The translations under genes and the position numbers were made by a program. From assembly GCA_904420255.1 (NCBI GenBank), contig CAJFUT010000011.1:1-12599 (forward strand): DNA of 12,599 bases. Reading direction: 5' to 3'. The stretch comes from an uncultured Angelakisella sp. (lineage in GTDB: Bacteria > Bacillota > Clostridia > Oscillospirales > Ruminococcaceae). Numbering within the stretch: the first letter of the stretch is position 1; each line of letters begins with the position of its first letter. Of this stretch, positions 1 to 5,721 are shown piece by piece. Under the pieces are notes generated by a model. The model saw only the letters and a list, made by a program, of their open reading frames with translations. It did no database searches and had not been told where the DNA came from.

Positions 1-117
1 CTTGGGCTGATAAAAACCCGCCTTCTGAATCCCAAGTGATATGCTCAGGGAGCGGGGCACAAACCGGCGCAGCGTAGGCGCTTCTCTTACGGACGCAAAA
101 AGGCGCTTTGCGCCAGG
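1..117. other. Stretch with no supported gene
   Basis: I see no convincing gene here. A 26-codon plus-strand frame at 41-121 has no Shine-Dalgarno sequence. Some minus-strand frames stay open to the window edge but show no recognisable domain and no start signal. CTTGGG at 1-6 can pair with CCCAAG at 31-36, but the loop is long. The only signal I would support is the small minus-strand hairpin at 97-114, listed separately. A gene whose end lies outside the window cannot be excluded. Confidence 0.5.
97..114 (-). terminator. Possible rho-independent terminator, minus strand
   Basis: On the minus strand, GGCGC, loop AAA, GCGCC is followed at once by TTTTT. The stem is short but wholly GC, and the U-tract is on the correct side for minus-strand transcription. 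It would stop transcripts that read past icd and past the first hairpin at 205-234. The stem is only 5 bp, so confidence is moderate. Confidence 0.45.
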
Positions 118-146
118 TTGACAATTCCCCCGCCGGATGGTATCAT
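118..146 (+). promoter_or_regulatory. Near-consensus sigma-A promoter, plus strand
   Basis: A perfect -35 box TTGACA at 118-123, a 17-base spacer, and a -10 box TATCAT (5 of 6 matches) at 141-146. Initiation is expected around 153-155, where the sequence becomes GGGAGCAGCGC. No open reading frame with a ribosome binding site follows, so this promoter probably drives a short untranslated RNA that runs towards, and overlaps, the minus-strand peptide transcript. Confidence 0.7.
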
Positions 147-152
147 AAAAAC

Positions 153-240
153 AAGGGAGCAGCGCGACAAGCGGTTAGCCCCGTTTAGTGATCAGTTAAG
201 AAAAGAAACCGTCACCGTGCAGGGTGGCGGTTTCTGCGTT
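153..240 (+). ncRNA. Candidate antisense RNA overlapping the tiny peptide gene
   Basis: Predicted transcript from the promoter at 118-146. It has no plausible start codon with a ribosome binding site. It passes through the stem-loop at 205-234, where it is complementary to the 3' end of the minus-strand peptide mRNA. In this direction the hairpin is followed by TGCGTTTC, a weak U-tract, so the RNA may end there or extend further and cover the whole peptide frame. The tail-to-tail geometry is that of known type I antitoxin RNAs such as RatA opposite txpA. The 3' end shown is a guess. Transcript existence is inferred from promoter quality alone. Confidence 0.4.
198..234 (-). terminator. Terminator at the end of the tiny peptide frame
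   Basis: The minus strand reads GAAACCGCCACC, loop CTGCAC, GGTGACGGTTTC, then TTTTCTT. That is a 12-pair stem with one G-U wobble (205-216 with 223-234) and a U-rich tail at 198-204. This is a good intrinsic terminator for minus-strand transcription. The stem overlaps the last codons and the TGA stop of the 25-residue peptide, a compact arrangement typical of very short transcripts. Confidence 0.75.
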
Positions 241-289
241 TCACGATGATTGTCACCGTGAATGCGCCGATATGCAGAGTGATCCGCAT
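212..289 (-). CDS. 25-residue hydrophobic/cationic peptide, function unknown
   Basis: ATG at 289 (minus strand), stop TGA at 212-214. The peptide has a short hydrophobic core, residues 3-16 (ITLHIGAFTVTIIV), then a strongly basic tail, residues 17-25 (KRRNRHPAR). A Shine-Dalgarno AAGGGGG lies about 8 bases upstream. A near-consensus promoter at 356-384 and a terminator inside its 3' end support a real transcription unit of about 150 bases. In the mRNA, CACCC can pair with GGGTG across the ribosome binding site, which would limit translation. Small size, membrane-active composition, a masked ribosome binding site and a convergent overlapping RNA are all features of type I toxins, but I recognise no named family. 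A regulatory or membrane peptide is the main alternative. The core is short for a membrane-spanning helix. Confidence 0.5.
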   Translation of the reverse strand: MRITLHIGAFTVTIIVKRRNRHPAR

Positions 290-355
290 ACGCCCCACCC
301 CCTTTCGGGTGATGTGGGCTAACCGCCTGCCGTTTGATGCGCTGCTCCCGCGAAT

Positions 356-384
356 ATTGTATCAAAAGGCCGAAAACCTGTCAA
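356..384 (-). promoter_or_regulatory. Near-consensus sigma-A promoter, minus strand
   Basis: On the minus strand, TTGACA (379-384), a 17-base spacer, and TACAAT (356-361, 5 of 6 matches). The -35 box overlaps the TGA stop codon of icd (381-383). Initiation is expected near 349, exactly where GGGAGCAGCGC begins. It drives the 25-residue peptide gene. Transcription from icd should also read into it, because no terminator separates the two. Confidence 0.75.
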
Positions 385-1592
385 TGAAGCCCCGCCATCC
401 GCCCCCGCACCGCCCGGATATACTCCAGGCTGGTGGCGCATTTGGGGCTGGGGTGGGTGGTGATCTTGGCAAGGTCCGGGGTCATGATCCCGCTCTCGAT
501 GGTGAGGAGGGCGCTGTCCCGGAGGGCCCGGGCGAAGAAGACCAGCTCTGCCTGGCCGTCCAGCTCCCCCCGCTTCTCCAGGGCGCCGGCCCAGGCGCAG
601 ATGATGGCGATGGGGTTGGCCACCGCCGGCTCCCCCTTGCGGAAGCGGTAATAATGGCGGCGCACCGTGCCGTGGGCGGCCTCGTATTCAAAGCAGCCGT
701 CGGGGGACATGAGCACCGAGGTCATCATGGCGGCGGAGCCGTAGGCGCTGGCCACCATGTCGCTCATCACGTCCCCGTCGTAGTTCTGGCAGGCCCAGAC
801 ATAGCCCCCCTCGTCCCGCACCGCCCGGGAGACGGCGTCGTCGATGAGGCAGTACTGGTAGGTGATCCCCGCCTCCGCAAACCGCTGGGCGAATTCCTCC
901 TCATAGACCTGCTGGAACAGGTCCCGGAAGGCCCGGTCGTACACCTTGGAGATGGTGTCCTTGGCGGAAAAGAGAAGGTCCTGCTTCACCGAAAGGGCGT
1001 AGTTGAGGCAGCACCGGGCAAAGTTGAGGATGGATTTATCCAGGTTGTGGACCCCCTGGGCGATGCCGGGGCCCTTGAACTGGTGCACCAGCTCCCGGAT
1101 TTCCTCCCCGGTTTCCTCATTGGTGTAGACCAGCTCGCACTTCCCCGGCCCGGGGACCCGGATCTCCACCCCCCGGTAGAGGTCCCCATAGGCGTGGCGG
1201 GCCAGGGTGATGGGGCGTTTCCAGCTGCGGATATAGGGCTCGATGCCCGCCGCCAGGATGGGCGCCCGGAAGACGGTGCCGTCCAGGGCCGCCCGGATGG
1301 TGGCGTTGGGGCTTTTCCACATTTTGCTCAGGCCGTATTCCTGCACCCGGTCGATGTTGGGGGTGATGGTGGCGCACTTCACCGCTACCCCCAGCTCCCG
1401 GGTGGCCAGGGCCGAATCCATGGTCACCTGGTCGGCGGTGCGCTCCCGGTTGGGGAGCCCCAGGTCGTAGTACCGGGTGTCCAGCTCCACAAAGGGCTCC
1501 AGCAGCTCCTCCTTCACCATCCCCCAGAGGATGGCCGCCATCTCGTCCCCGCCCATCTCCACCAGGGGAGTTTTCATTTTGATTTTTTCCAT
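381..1592 (-). CDS. icd: NADP-dependent isocitrate dehydrogenase
   Basis: Cytosolic enzyme that oxidises and decarboxylates isocitrate to 2-oxoglutarate, supplying NADPH and the carbon skeleton of glutamate. At 403 residues it matches the eukaryotic-like (IDH1-type) homodimeric class rather than the E. coli class. Family motifs in order: KCATITPN at 72-79, the substrate loop MWKSPNATIR at 91-100, RHAYGDLYR at 132-140 (isocitrate-binding Arg132), the metal-binding aspartates in LIDDAVSRAV and NYDGDVMSD, and EYEAAHGTVRRHY, which contacts NADP. The start at 1592 is chosen because GGAGG lies 7 bases upstream. Met6 is an internal alternative without a better site. It has its own promoter (1658-1686) and leader hairpin, and is transcribed away from the polysaccharide operon. 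I see no functional link to it. Confidence 0.95.
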   Translation of the reverse strand: MEKIKMKTPLVEMGGDEMAAILWGMVKEELLEPFVELDTRYYDLGLPNRERTADQVTMDSALATRELGVAVKCATITPNIDRVQEYGLSKMWKSPNATIRAALDGTVFRAPILAAGIEPYIRSWKRPITLARHAYGDLYRGVEIRVPGPGKCELVYTNEETGEEIRELVHQFKGPGIAQGVHNLDKSILNFARCCLNYALSVKQDLLFSAKDTISKVYDRAFRDLFQQVYEEEFAQRFAEAGITYQYCLIDDAVSRAVRDEGGYVWACQNYDGDVMSDMVASAYGSAAMMTSVLMSPDGCFEYEAAHGTVRRHYYRFRKGEPAVANPIAIICAWAGALEKRGELDGQAELVFFARALRDSALLTIESGIMTPDLAKITTHPSPKCATSLEYIRAVRGRMAGLH

Positions 1593-1614
1593 TCCCAGCC
1601 CTCCGTTTCCGCTG

Positions 1615-1640
1615 AAGGCAGCCTGTGTCCGGGCTGCCTT
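1615..1640 (-). promoter_or_regulatory. Stem-loop in the icd mRNA leader
   Basis: A perfect 9-bp stem, AAGGCAGCC with GGCTGCCTT, and an 8-base loop at 1624-1631, between the predicted icd start of transcription (about 1651) and its ribosome binding site. It could stabilise the 5' end of the mRNA or act as a regulatory structure. Read on the plus strand the same hairpin is followed by TTCCTTTTT, so it would also stop transcription entering icd antisense. No riboswitch consensus is recognised. Confidence 0.55.
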
Positions 1641-1657
1641 TTCCTTTTTCTGGTACT

Positions 1658-1686
1658 ATTATGGCATTTTCCACCGGGGGTGTCAA
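1658..1686 (-). promoter_or_regulatory. Promoter of icd
   Basis: Minus strand: TTGACA (1681-1686), a 17-base spacer, and CATAAT (1658-1663, 5 of 6 matches). The expected start of transcription near 1651 gives a leader of about 59 bases before the icd ATG at 1592. Confidence 0.7.
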
Positions 1687-1789
1687 TCCGCCGGACGGGG
1701 GAGGGGTGCGGCGGCGCCTGCCAGGGGAACCGTTCCTTGGATTTGGTGGGCATGGCATCCGGGAATTTGTGGAAAAGCACGGTTTTACC

Positions 1790-1818
1790 TTTACGAAATC
1801 GGCTATTTATTGTATGAT
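1790..1818 (+). promoter_or_regulatory. Probable promoter of the surface-polymer operon
   Basis: Plus strand: TTTACG (1790-1795, 4 of 6 matches to TTGACA), a 17-base spacer, and TATGAT (1813-1818, 5 of 6). It lies in an AT-rich patch about 65 bases ahead of the first operon gene, in an intergenic stretch otherwise GC-rich. No clear operator is seen. Every downstream gap is 38 bases or less, so this may serve all ten genes. Confidence 0.5.
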
Positions 1819-1881
1819 ATAGACAAGAAACATCGCGGTGCGGCAGAAAATCACGAAAGATGGAAAAGGAGCGCCTTCTTC

Positions 1882-3312
1882 ATGATCAAAGCCAACCAAA
1901 AAATTTTCAACGGGGTCCTGGTGCTGCTGGACGCCGTGGTCTGCGCCGCCGCGATGGTCTGCGCCTACGCCCTGCGGTTCTGGAATTACGAGGGGGGCTT
2001 CCACCTGGGGCTGGACAGCTACTGGCGGCTGCTGGCGGCGGCGCTGCCGGCCTACGCCCTCATCTACCGGGCCTTCGGCCTTCACGATTCCTTCCGCTGC
2101 AAGGGCTTCCTGGTCGAAGCGGGAAAAATCATCCAGGCCAACCTGGCGGGGCTGGCCTTTCTGCTGGTGCTGGGCTTCCTCACCAGGGAGGTGGAGCTTT
2201 CCCGGATGGTGCTGGGGCTCTTTTTCCTGCTGGCCACGGCGGGGAGCTGCCTCATGCGGTACCTGCTCCGCAGGGCCCTGCGGCGGATGCGGGCCCGGGG
2301 CCGGAACCTGAAGCATTTTTTGATCGTGGGGTGGAATGATATGGCGGAGGAGTTCTGCCGCCGGGTCATTTCCAACAAATCCCTGGGCTGTTACATTGAC
2401 GCCTACCTGGGGGAGGGCCTCCCCGGGGAGGGGCTGTCCTTCCTCCCCCGGGCAGGGGGCCTCGGGGACCTGGAGGGGTACCTGGCCGGCCACACCCCCG
2501 ACCAGGTGGTGTTCTGCCTGGAATATGAGGAATACCCCCGGCTGGGGCGGATGCTGGAGGTGTGCGAGAAATACGGCGTCAAGTCCAGCCTGCTGCCGGC
2601 CTGTTCCCGCTACCTCCCCGCCAGGCCCCGCGCCCAGGTGGTCCAGGGGATGCCCCTCATCAACCTGCGCCACATCCCCCTGGACGACGCCCTCAACCGG
2701 GTGCTGAAGCGGGGGGTGGACATCGCCGTTTCCCTGGCGGGGCTGGTGCTCCTCTCCCCCCTGATGCTGGCGGTGGCGGCGCTGGTGAAGCTCACCTCCC
2801 CGGGGCCGGTTTTCTACCGCCAGGAGCGGGTGGGCCTCTGCCGCCGCACCTTCACCATGTATAAGTTCCGCTCCATGGCGGTGGACACCAGCGGCGGGGA
2901 TCAAACCGCCTGGAGCCGGGCCGCCGACAGCCGCCGCACCCCGGTGGGGGCGGTGCTGCGGAAGCTGAGCCTGGACGAGCTGCCCCAGCTCTGGAACGTC
3001 CTCCGGGGTGACATGAGCATTGTGGGCCCCCGGCCGGAGCTGCCCCATTTCGTGGAAAAGTTCCGGGAGGAGGTGCCCATGTATATGCTCAAGCACCTGG
3101 TGCGCCCCGGCATCACCGGCTGGGCCCAGGTGAAGGGCTGGCGGGGGGACACCTCCATTGTGGAGCGGATCCGGTGCGACCTGTGGTACATAGAAAACTG
3201 GACCCTCCTGCTGGACCTGAAGATCATGGCCATGACCGCCTTCGCCATGGTGAACCGCCGGGAAACCCTAGCGGGGGCCGGCAAGGGGCGGGAGGGGAGC
3301 CGGGCGCGGTAA
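1882..3312 (+). CDS. Undecaprenyl-phosphate sugar phosphotransferase (priming enzyme)
   Basis: A 476-residue membrane enzyme of the WcaJ/CpsE polyprenyl glycosylphosphotransferase family. It transfers a sugar phosphate from a nucleotide sugar to undecaprenyl phosphate and so starts polymer assembly on the inner face of the membrane. Four hydrophobic segments (about 8-31, 49-66, 84-100, 107-125) precede a cytoplasmic middle domain. A fifth hydrophobic segment (about 279-302) opens the catalytic domain. There I see KRGVDI at 276-281, FYRQERVG, MYKFRSM, the active-site pair Asp365-Glu366 in LDELPQLWNVLRGD, GPRPE at 382-386 and RPGITGWAQVKG. Start ATG 1882 has GGAG 10 bases upstream. Longer frames run back into icd antisense and are not credible. 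Which sugar is used cannot be read. It is the first gene of the operon. Confidence 0.93.
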   Translation: MIKANQKIFNGVLVLLDAVVCAAAMVCAYALRFWNYEGGFHLGLDSYWRLLAAALPAYALIYRAFGLHDSFRCKGFLVEAGKIIQANLAGLAFLLVLGFLTREVELSRMVLGLFFLLATAGSCLMRYLLRRALRRMRARGRNLKHFLIVGWNDMAEEFCRRVISNKSLGCYIDAYLGEGLPGEGLSFLPRAGGLGDLEGYLAGHTPDQVVFCLEYEEYPRLGRMLEVCEKYGVKSSLLPACSRYLPARPRAQVVQGMPLINLRHIPLDDALNRVLKRGVDIAVSLAGLVLLSPLMLAVAALVKLTSPGPVFYRQERVGLCRRTFTMYKFRSMAVDTSGGDQTAWSRAADSRRTPVGAVLRKLSLDELPQLWNVLRGDMSIVGPRPELPHFVEKFREEVPMYMLKHLVRPGITGWAQVKGWRGDTSIVERIRCDLWYIENWTLLLDLKIMAMTAFAMVNRRETLAGAGKGREGSRAR

Positions 3313-3326
3313 AAGGGGGATGGAGG

Positions 3327-4166
3327 ATGGAGCGGATCGCCTATGTGATCCTGACCTGGAACTCCCGGCGGCACATCGCCGCCTGCCTGCGGGCCATTTA
3401 CGGGATCACCTCCCTGGGGGCCCAGATCATTGTGGTGGACAACGGCTCCGCCGACGGAACGGCGGAGCTTCTGGAGGAGCTGGCCCGGGAATGCCCGGGC
3501 CATTGCTCTCTGGAAGTGGTGAAAAACCCCCGGAACCTGGGCACCACCCGCCCCCGGAACCAGGGCCTGGCCCGGGTGGGCCGGGACGCCGCCTATATCT
3601 GTATCCTGGACGCCGACACCCAGGTGAACCAGGCCGCCATGGAGGAGCTGGCGGGGCAGCTGCGGCGGCACCCGGAATACGGCGTCGTGGGCCCCCGGAT
3701 GGCCGACGGGTCGGGGCGGGAGCAGCTCTCCGGCCGGAATTTCCCCACCCCCTGGGAAAAGCTCTGCAAGGCGGCTCCCGTCCCGGCTCTCCAGGCCCTG
3801 GGGGAGCGGCTGGAGCGGCCCCCGGGCTGGGGTTCCCCCCGGCCCTGCCCGGTGGGGTACCTCATGTCCGCCTGCTGGCTGATGCCCCGGGAGCTGCCGG
3901 GGTTGGTGGGGGGCCTGGATGAAAGGATCTTCTACGCCCCGGAGGACGCCGACTACTGCGCCCGGGTCTGGCAGGCGGGGCGGCAGGTGGTTTTCTGCCC
4001 CGGCGCCCGGATCCTCCACCACTGGCAGCGGCTTTCCCGCCAAAAGCTTCTGAGCCGCCACAACTGGGAGCACCTCATGGGGCTCCTGTATTTTTTCCGC
4101 AAGCACCGCGCCTTCCTCCGGCGGTGGAATCCCCCCGGAAATCCCGGGGAAAACGGGGCATACTAA
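3327..4166 (+). CDS. Family 2 glycosyltransferase
   Basis: A 279-residue cytoplasmic or membrane-associated GT2 enzyme expected to add a sugar from a nucleotide sugar to the lipid-linked acceptor. The GT-A fold is shown by IAYVILTWNS at the N-terminus, VVDNGSADGT around Asp38, the metal-binding DAD at 95-97 (LDADT), and the later acidic motif APEDADYCARVWQAG (Glu206-Asp209), as in rhamnosyltransferase-like (WbbL-type) members. No membrane segment is evident. The ATG at 3327 is preferred over the out-of-frame ATG at 3320. AAGGGGG ends 7 bases before it. It begins 14 bases after the priming enzyme ends. Donor and linkage are unknown. Confidence 0.9.
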   Translation: MERIAYVILTWNSRRHIAACLRAIYGITSLGAQIIVVDNGSADGTAELLEELARECPGHCSLEVVKNPRNLGTTRPRNQGLARVGRDAAYICILDADTQVNQAAMEELAGQLRRHPEYGVVGPRMADGSGREQLSGRNFPTPWEKLCKAAPVPALQALGERLERPPGWGSPRPCPVGYLMSACWLMPRELPGLVGGLDERIFYAPEDADYCARVWQAGRQVVFCPGARILHHWQRLSRQKLLSRHNWEHLMGLLYFFRKHRAFLRRWNPPGNPGENGAY

Positions 4167-4193
4167 GAACCGGGAAGGCAGGGACGGATTGCG

Positions 4194-4973
4194 GTGAGAT
4201 TTTTCCGGGATTTGAAGAAATACCGCCGGTACATCACCTACTCGGCGGGGGCGGTGCTGAAATCGGAGGTGGCGGGCTCCTACCTGAGCTGGGCCTGGTG
4301 GGTGCTGGACCCCCTGCTCTTCATGCTGGTCTACACCTTTGTGGCCCAGGTGGTGTTCCGCACCCAGATGGAGCATTTCCCCATCTTTGTCTTCATCGGC
4401 CTGATGGTGTGGAGCTTTTTTGAAAAGGACCTGGTCCAGTCGGTTTCCCTCCTGCGGGCCAACCGGGGCATCATCACCCGGATCTACCTGCCCAAGCAGG
4501 TGCTGCTCCTCCAGCGGATGGCGGTGAACGGCTTCAAGCTCCTCATCTCCCTGGGGCTGATCCTGGGGATGCTGGCGGTGTCCCGGGTGCCCTTCACCTG
4601 GGGGATGCTCTGGGCGCTGCCCCACCTGGCGCTGCTGCTGCTCCTCACCTTCGCCGCCGGGAGCTGGTGCCTCCACCTGGGGGTGTTTATCGAGGACCTG
4701 CAGAATGTCATTTCGGTGCTGCTGAAGCTGCTTTTTTATTTTTCCGGGGTCTTTTACGACATCGCCACCATGGTGCCCGCCCCCTGGAACCGCCTCCTGA
4801 TGGCGGCAAACCCGGTGGCCCTGGTGATGGCGGGCTGCCGGGGGGCCCTGCTCCGGGGCGCCGGGCCGGACTGGGGCCCCCTCCTCCTCTGGACGGGGGC
4901 GGCCCTGCTGGCGGCCTGGCTGGGGACCTGGATGATCTACCGCTATGAAAACAGCTACGGGAAGGTGATTTGA
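4194..4973 (+). CDS. ABC-2 type polysaccharide/teichoic acid export permease
   Basis: A 259-residue integral membrane protein, the channel half of an ABC exporter of the Wzm/TagG family. It moves an undecaprenyl-linked glycan or polyol-phosphate polymer across the cytoplasmic membrane. About six hydrophobic segments are visible (near 31-53, 63-79, 109-129, 137-163, 172-190, 228-249), in the family's usual arrangement. The N-terminal amphipathic stretch (LKKYRRYI) is typical, as is NPVALVMAGCRGALL before the last segment. It uses a GTG start, with only a weak AGGGA 9 bases upstream, which may keep expression modest. Its stop lies 2 bases before the start of the ATPase gene, so the two subunits are surely co-expressed. 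Confidence 0.92.
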   Translation: MRFFRDLKKYRRYITYSAGAVLKSEVAGSYLSWAWWVLDPLLFMLVYTFVAQVVFRTQMEHFPIFVFIGLMVWSFFEKDLVQSVSLLRANRGIITRIYLPKQVLLLQRMAVNGFKLLISLGLILGMLAVSRVPFTWGMLWALPHLALLLLLTFAAGSWCLHLGVFIEDLQNVISVLLKLLFYFSGVFYDIATMVPAPWNRLLMAANPVALVMAGCRGALLRGAGPDWGPLLLWTGAALLAAWLGTWMIYRYENSYGKVI

Positions 4974-4975
4974 GG

Positions 4976-5698
4976 ATGGCCCTCTCCATCGAGGTGAAGG
5001 ACGTGCATCTCAGCTACCGCACCATCAACCCCGTTTCGGCAAAGAGCCTGGGCCGGGGGGCGGGGAAGCGGAGCTCCCGCTTCGAGGCCCTCCGGGGGGT
5101 CTCCTTCCAGGTGGAGGAGGGGGAGATCCTGGGGGTGGTGGGGCGCAACGGCAGCGGCAAATCCACCCTGCTGCGGACCATCGCCGGCATCTTCTCCCCC
5201 GACAGCGGCTCCATCGAGACCTTCGGCCGCTCGGTTTCCCTGCTGGCCATCGGGGTGGGGTTCCAGCCCCGGCTCACCGGGAGGGACAACATCATCCTCT
5301 CGGGGCTGCTGCTGGGCTTCGGGGAGGAGGAGATCCGGGCCCGGATGGAGGAGATCATCGATTTTTCCGAGCTGGGGCCCTTCATCGACCGGCCGGTGAA
5401 GACCTACTCCAGCGGGATGTACTCCAAGCTGGCCTTCGCCATCACCGTCACCCTGGAAACCGACATCATCCTCATCGACGAGGTGCTCAGCGTGGGGGAC
5501 GCCCGGTTCAACAAAAAGAGCTTCGCCCGGATGAAGGAGCTCATCGGCGGCGCGGACCGCACCGTCCTCATGGTGTCCCACGCCGCCGGCACCATCCGGC
5601 AGCTCTGCAGCCGGGTGCTGTGGCTGGACCAGGGGCGGGTGCGGATGGTGGGGGAGACCGAGGAGGTCCTCCGGGCCTATGGGGAAGCCGGGGGCTGA
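4976..5698 (+). CDS. ABC exporter ATP-binding subunit, Wzt/TagH type
   Basis: A 240-residue ATPase that powers the preceding permease. Walker A GRNGSGKST is at 56-64, the signature region YSSGM at 144-148 (the form usual in polysaccharide and teichoic acid exporters), Walker B ending Asp168-Glu169 in ILIDEV, SVGD as the D-loop, and the switch histidine His202 in VSHAAG. The long N-terminal insertion before the nucleotide-binding core is also typical of this group. There is no C-terminal carbohydrate-binding domain as in E. coli O9a Wzt, so recognition of a modified chain end by this protein is unlikely. The ATG at 4976 is preferred. An in-frame TTG at 4970 overlaps the permease stop. Confidence 0.94.
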   Translation: MALSIEVKDVHLSYRTINPVSAKSLGRGAGKRSSRFEALRGVSFQVEEGEILGVVGRNGSGKSTLLRTIAGIFSPDSGSIETFGRSVSLLAIGVGFQPRLTGRDNIILSGLLLGFGEEEIRARMEEIIDFSELGPFIDRPVKTYSSGMYSKLAFAITVTLETDIILIDEVLSVGDARFNKKSFARMKELIGGADRTVLMVSHAAGTIRQLCSRVLWLDQGRVRMVGETEEVLRAYGEAGG

Positions 5699-5721
5699 GG
5701 CCCGGGAAGGAGGGGAAAGGG

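Larger units (their letters stand above)
155..349. repeat. Inverted repeat blocks bounding the small element
   Basis: Two 11-base blocks occur on the plus strand and again, inverted, on the minus strand. GGGAGCAGCGC is at 155-165 and inverted at 339-349. GCGGTTAGCCC is at 171-181 and inverted at 316-326. The blocks are 5 bases apart on the left arm and 12 on the right. Each arm is preceded, after 6 to 8 bases, by the -10 box of an outward-lying promoter that reads inward, so both predicted RNAs start with the same two blocks. A 9-base direct repeat, GTCACCGTG, also occurs at 211-219 and 252-260 inside the element. Confidence 0.8.

Noticed and set aside
41..121. 26-codon plus-strand frame starting at ATG 41
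   Set aside because: There is no Shine-Dalgarno and no hydrophobic or recognisable pattern, and its stop overlaps the -35 box of the plus-strand promoter. Probably chance.
118..384. Reading the inverted-repeat element as a CRISPR leader, IS element or riboswitch
   Set aside because: There is no repeat-spacer periodicity, no transposase frame, no visible target-site duplication and no known aptamer consensus. Paired promoters with a small peptide frame explain it better.
246..1817. 523-codon plus-strand frame across icd
   Set aside because: It is the complement of a well-supported isocitrate dehydrogenase, is low-complexity (Gly/Pro/Val/His), and has no ribosome binding site.
1477..1881. Upstream extension of the priming-enzyme frame
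   Set aside because: The extension is antisense to the icd start and contains the icd promoter. The ATG at 1882 has a ribosome binding site and begins the normal family N-terminus.
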